Shown piece after piece: positions 14,286 to 14,794 of a DNA stretch of 14,794 bases (the stretch's first letter is position 1; every line of letters begins with the position of its first letter). Location of the stretch: positions 1-14,794 of the forward strand of contig URKT01000053.1 in assembly GCA_900548495.1 (NCBI GenBank). Direction: 5' to 3'. This stretch comes from an uncultured Collinsella sp. GTDB taxonomy: Bacteria; Actinomycetota; Coriobacteriia; Coriobacteriales; Coriobacteriaceae. The notes below the pieces were generated by a model. That model did no database searches. It was not told the origin of the DNA and saw only the letters and a list, made by a program, of their open reading frames with translations. The position numbers and the translations under genes were made by a program.

Positions 14286-14533
14286 TTTATATTCTCTTTA
14301 TCGCTCATTTTATTCATTTTGAAAATAGCGGAACGGTGAACGGTCGTTTTTATCCGCTCAGCGTACAGAACTCCAGCTCAGACATATCTACGTAATTTAC
14401 GTGCGACTTTATTTAAATGAAGCGAGGATTATGTCGGATTATGCAAACTACATCTCTGCTAAACACAAAACAGACAGCGCAATATCTTACTCGCACTATA
14501 CGAGATTCTATGCACATATAAGTCGAGTATGCA

Positions 14534-14557
14534 CCCCTGCAAAAACAAGGGGCTTTT
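14534..14557 (+). terminator. Weak terminator-like hairpin
   Basis: CCCCT (14534-14538) pairs with AGGGG (14548-14552) around an A-rich 9-nt loop, followed by C and four Ts. The stem is only 5 bp. If active it would end a short plus-strand RNA starting somewhere in 14290-14450, but no gene or known RNA is recognised there. Confidence 0.3.
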
Positions 14558-14637
14558 CATCCAGCATAAGGAATAAAGAAGAGCTCCGAAAAGGCGGCAA
14601 CAGCCAAGTCCCCCATCCATCCCCAAAGTGGCGCGAG

Positions 14638-14660
14638 GTTTCGCGGCAAAGCCGCGAAAC
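14638..14660. repeat. Perfect 10-bp stem-loop
   Basis: GTTTCGCGGC (14638-14647), AAA, GCCGCGAAAC (14651-14660). The stem is perfect with a three-base loop and no T run on either side. It looks like part of an interspersed palindromic element or structured RNA. Confidence 0.55.
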
Positions 14661-14685
14661 AGCGAAAGGGACGGAATACCCGCCA

Positions 14686-14725
14686 ACTACGTCCTTCATC
14701 CGCCCACACAATCCGAGGACGTAGT
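14686..14725. repeat. Perfect 10-bp inverted repeat
   Basis: ACTACGTCCT (14686-14695) and AGGACGTAGT (14716-14725) are exact reverse complements 20 bp apart. A smaller GCGGA-CAC-TCCGC hairpin follows close to the contig edge. With the stem at 14638-14660 these may belong to one repeated or structured element cut off by the contig end. Confidence 0.55.
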
Positions 14726-14775
14726 CGTAGCAGGATCTGAGGGCTGACCTTCGCGGACACTCCGCAGGACGAAAG

Positions 14776-14794
14776 CTGTCTCTTATACACATCT
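14776..14794. other. Tn5/Nextera mosaic end at the contig edge (not genomic)
   Basis: CTGTCTCTTATACACATCT is the reverse complement of the 19-bp mosaic end used in Nextera libraries and of positions 29-47. The contig stops exactly at its end. Minus-strand frames starting in it begin with MCIRDS or MYKRQ, peptides well known as adapter artefacts in protein databases. Confidence 0.98.

Larger units (their letters stand above)
14211..14775. other. Gene-free right-end region
   Basis: No convincing gene is present in these 565 bp. The first half (about 14262-14530) is clearly richer in A and T than the coding sequence to its left. It contains the carbamate kinase leader, a TGAATAAAATGA stretch on the minus strand (14305-14316) that resembles half an arginine-repressor box, a tandem GAACGGT pair (14331-14344), and a 6+1+6 dyad ACGTAATTTACGT (14390-14402). 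The second half holds several perfect hairpins, listed separately. Reading frames here (for example 14401-14724 plus) have no good ribosome site, no motif, and run through these hairpins. Confidence 0.6.

Noticed and set aside
14305..14316. TGAATAAAATGA on the minus strand as an arginine-repressor box for arcC
   Set aside because: Only one half of the palindromic box is present; the second half does not match.
14331..14344. Tandem GAACGGT, whose complement ACCGTTC resembles a LytTR binding half-site, upstream of arcC
   Set aside because: Each unit matches the recalled LytTR consensus at only 8 of 9 positions, and the 7-bp period is far from the roughly 21-bp spacing that LytTR dimers need. 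Chance is a better explanation.
14401..14724. A 107-codon plus-strand frame near the right end
   Set aside because: It crosses a terminator-like hairpin and two inverted repeats, and has no motif. The internal ATG at 14431 has only a weak GAGG nearby, so a small gene is not supported.

Overview
The window reads as one complete short-read assembly contig from a high-GC actinobacterial gut-type genome. Gene content and style (LytS/LytTR two-component pairs, GC-rich codons, dense same-strand genes, purine-rich Shine-Dalgarno sites, carbamate kinase) fit class Coriobacteriia, and a Collinsella-like organism is my best guess at moderate confidence. That is an inference from memory of the group; there is no rRNA or other marker here. 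Both ends carry Illumina Nextera adapter sequence (1-47 and 14776-14794), so only about 48-14775 is genomic.

Layout: eleven of the twelve genes lie on the minus strand. Read in their own direction from the right they are: a lone carbamate kinase (13248-14210) with a structured leader; then, after one plus-strand gene, an APC-type amino acid permease (10252-11703) and a metal-dependent amidohydrolase (8843-10120); a LytS-like sensor kinase with its LytTR response regulator (7339-8724, 6566-7300); a zinc-dependent phospholipase C-like protein (5529-6473); a UMF1-type MFS transporter (4168-5427); a glycosyltransferase overlapping a second LytS-like kinase, followed by a second LytTR regulator (2809-3996, 1469-2812, 680-1396); and a YfcE-type metallophosphoesterase (118-585). 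The only plus-strand gene is a membrane-anchored C39-like cysteine peptidase (12058-13059), whose stop codon lies inside an 85-bp palindromic repeat (13056-13140).

How the genes may work together: the permease and amidohydrolase look like an uptake-and-hydrolysis pair for an amino acid, dipeptide or amide compound. The neighbouring kinase/regulator pair could sense that nutrient or its product, as BtsS/BtsR-type systems do; this is inference. The glycosyltransferase-kinase-regulator operon, with a 4-bp ATGA overlap, is the more unusual arrangement and suggests a sensor tied to a surface or storage glycan. The two kinase/regulator pairs share domain plan and long stretches of sequence, so they look like an old duplication. 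Carbamate kinase stands apart from any arginine deiminase or transcarbamoylase gene.

I found no tRNA, rRNA, CRISPR array, insertion sequence or phage gene. The gaps hold several hairpins and dyads, including a terminator-like hairpin in the glycosyltransferase leader, a hairpin covering the carbamate kinase ribosome binding site, and a hairpin-rich gene-free stretch at the right end (14211-14775).
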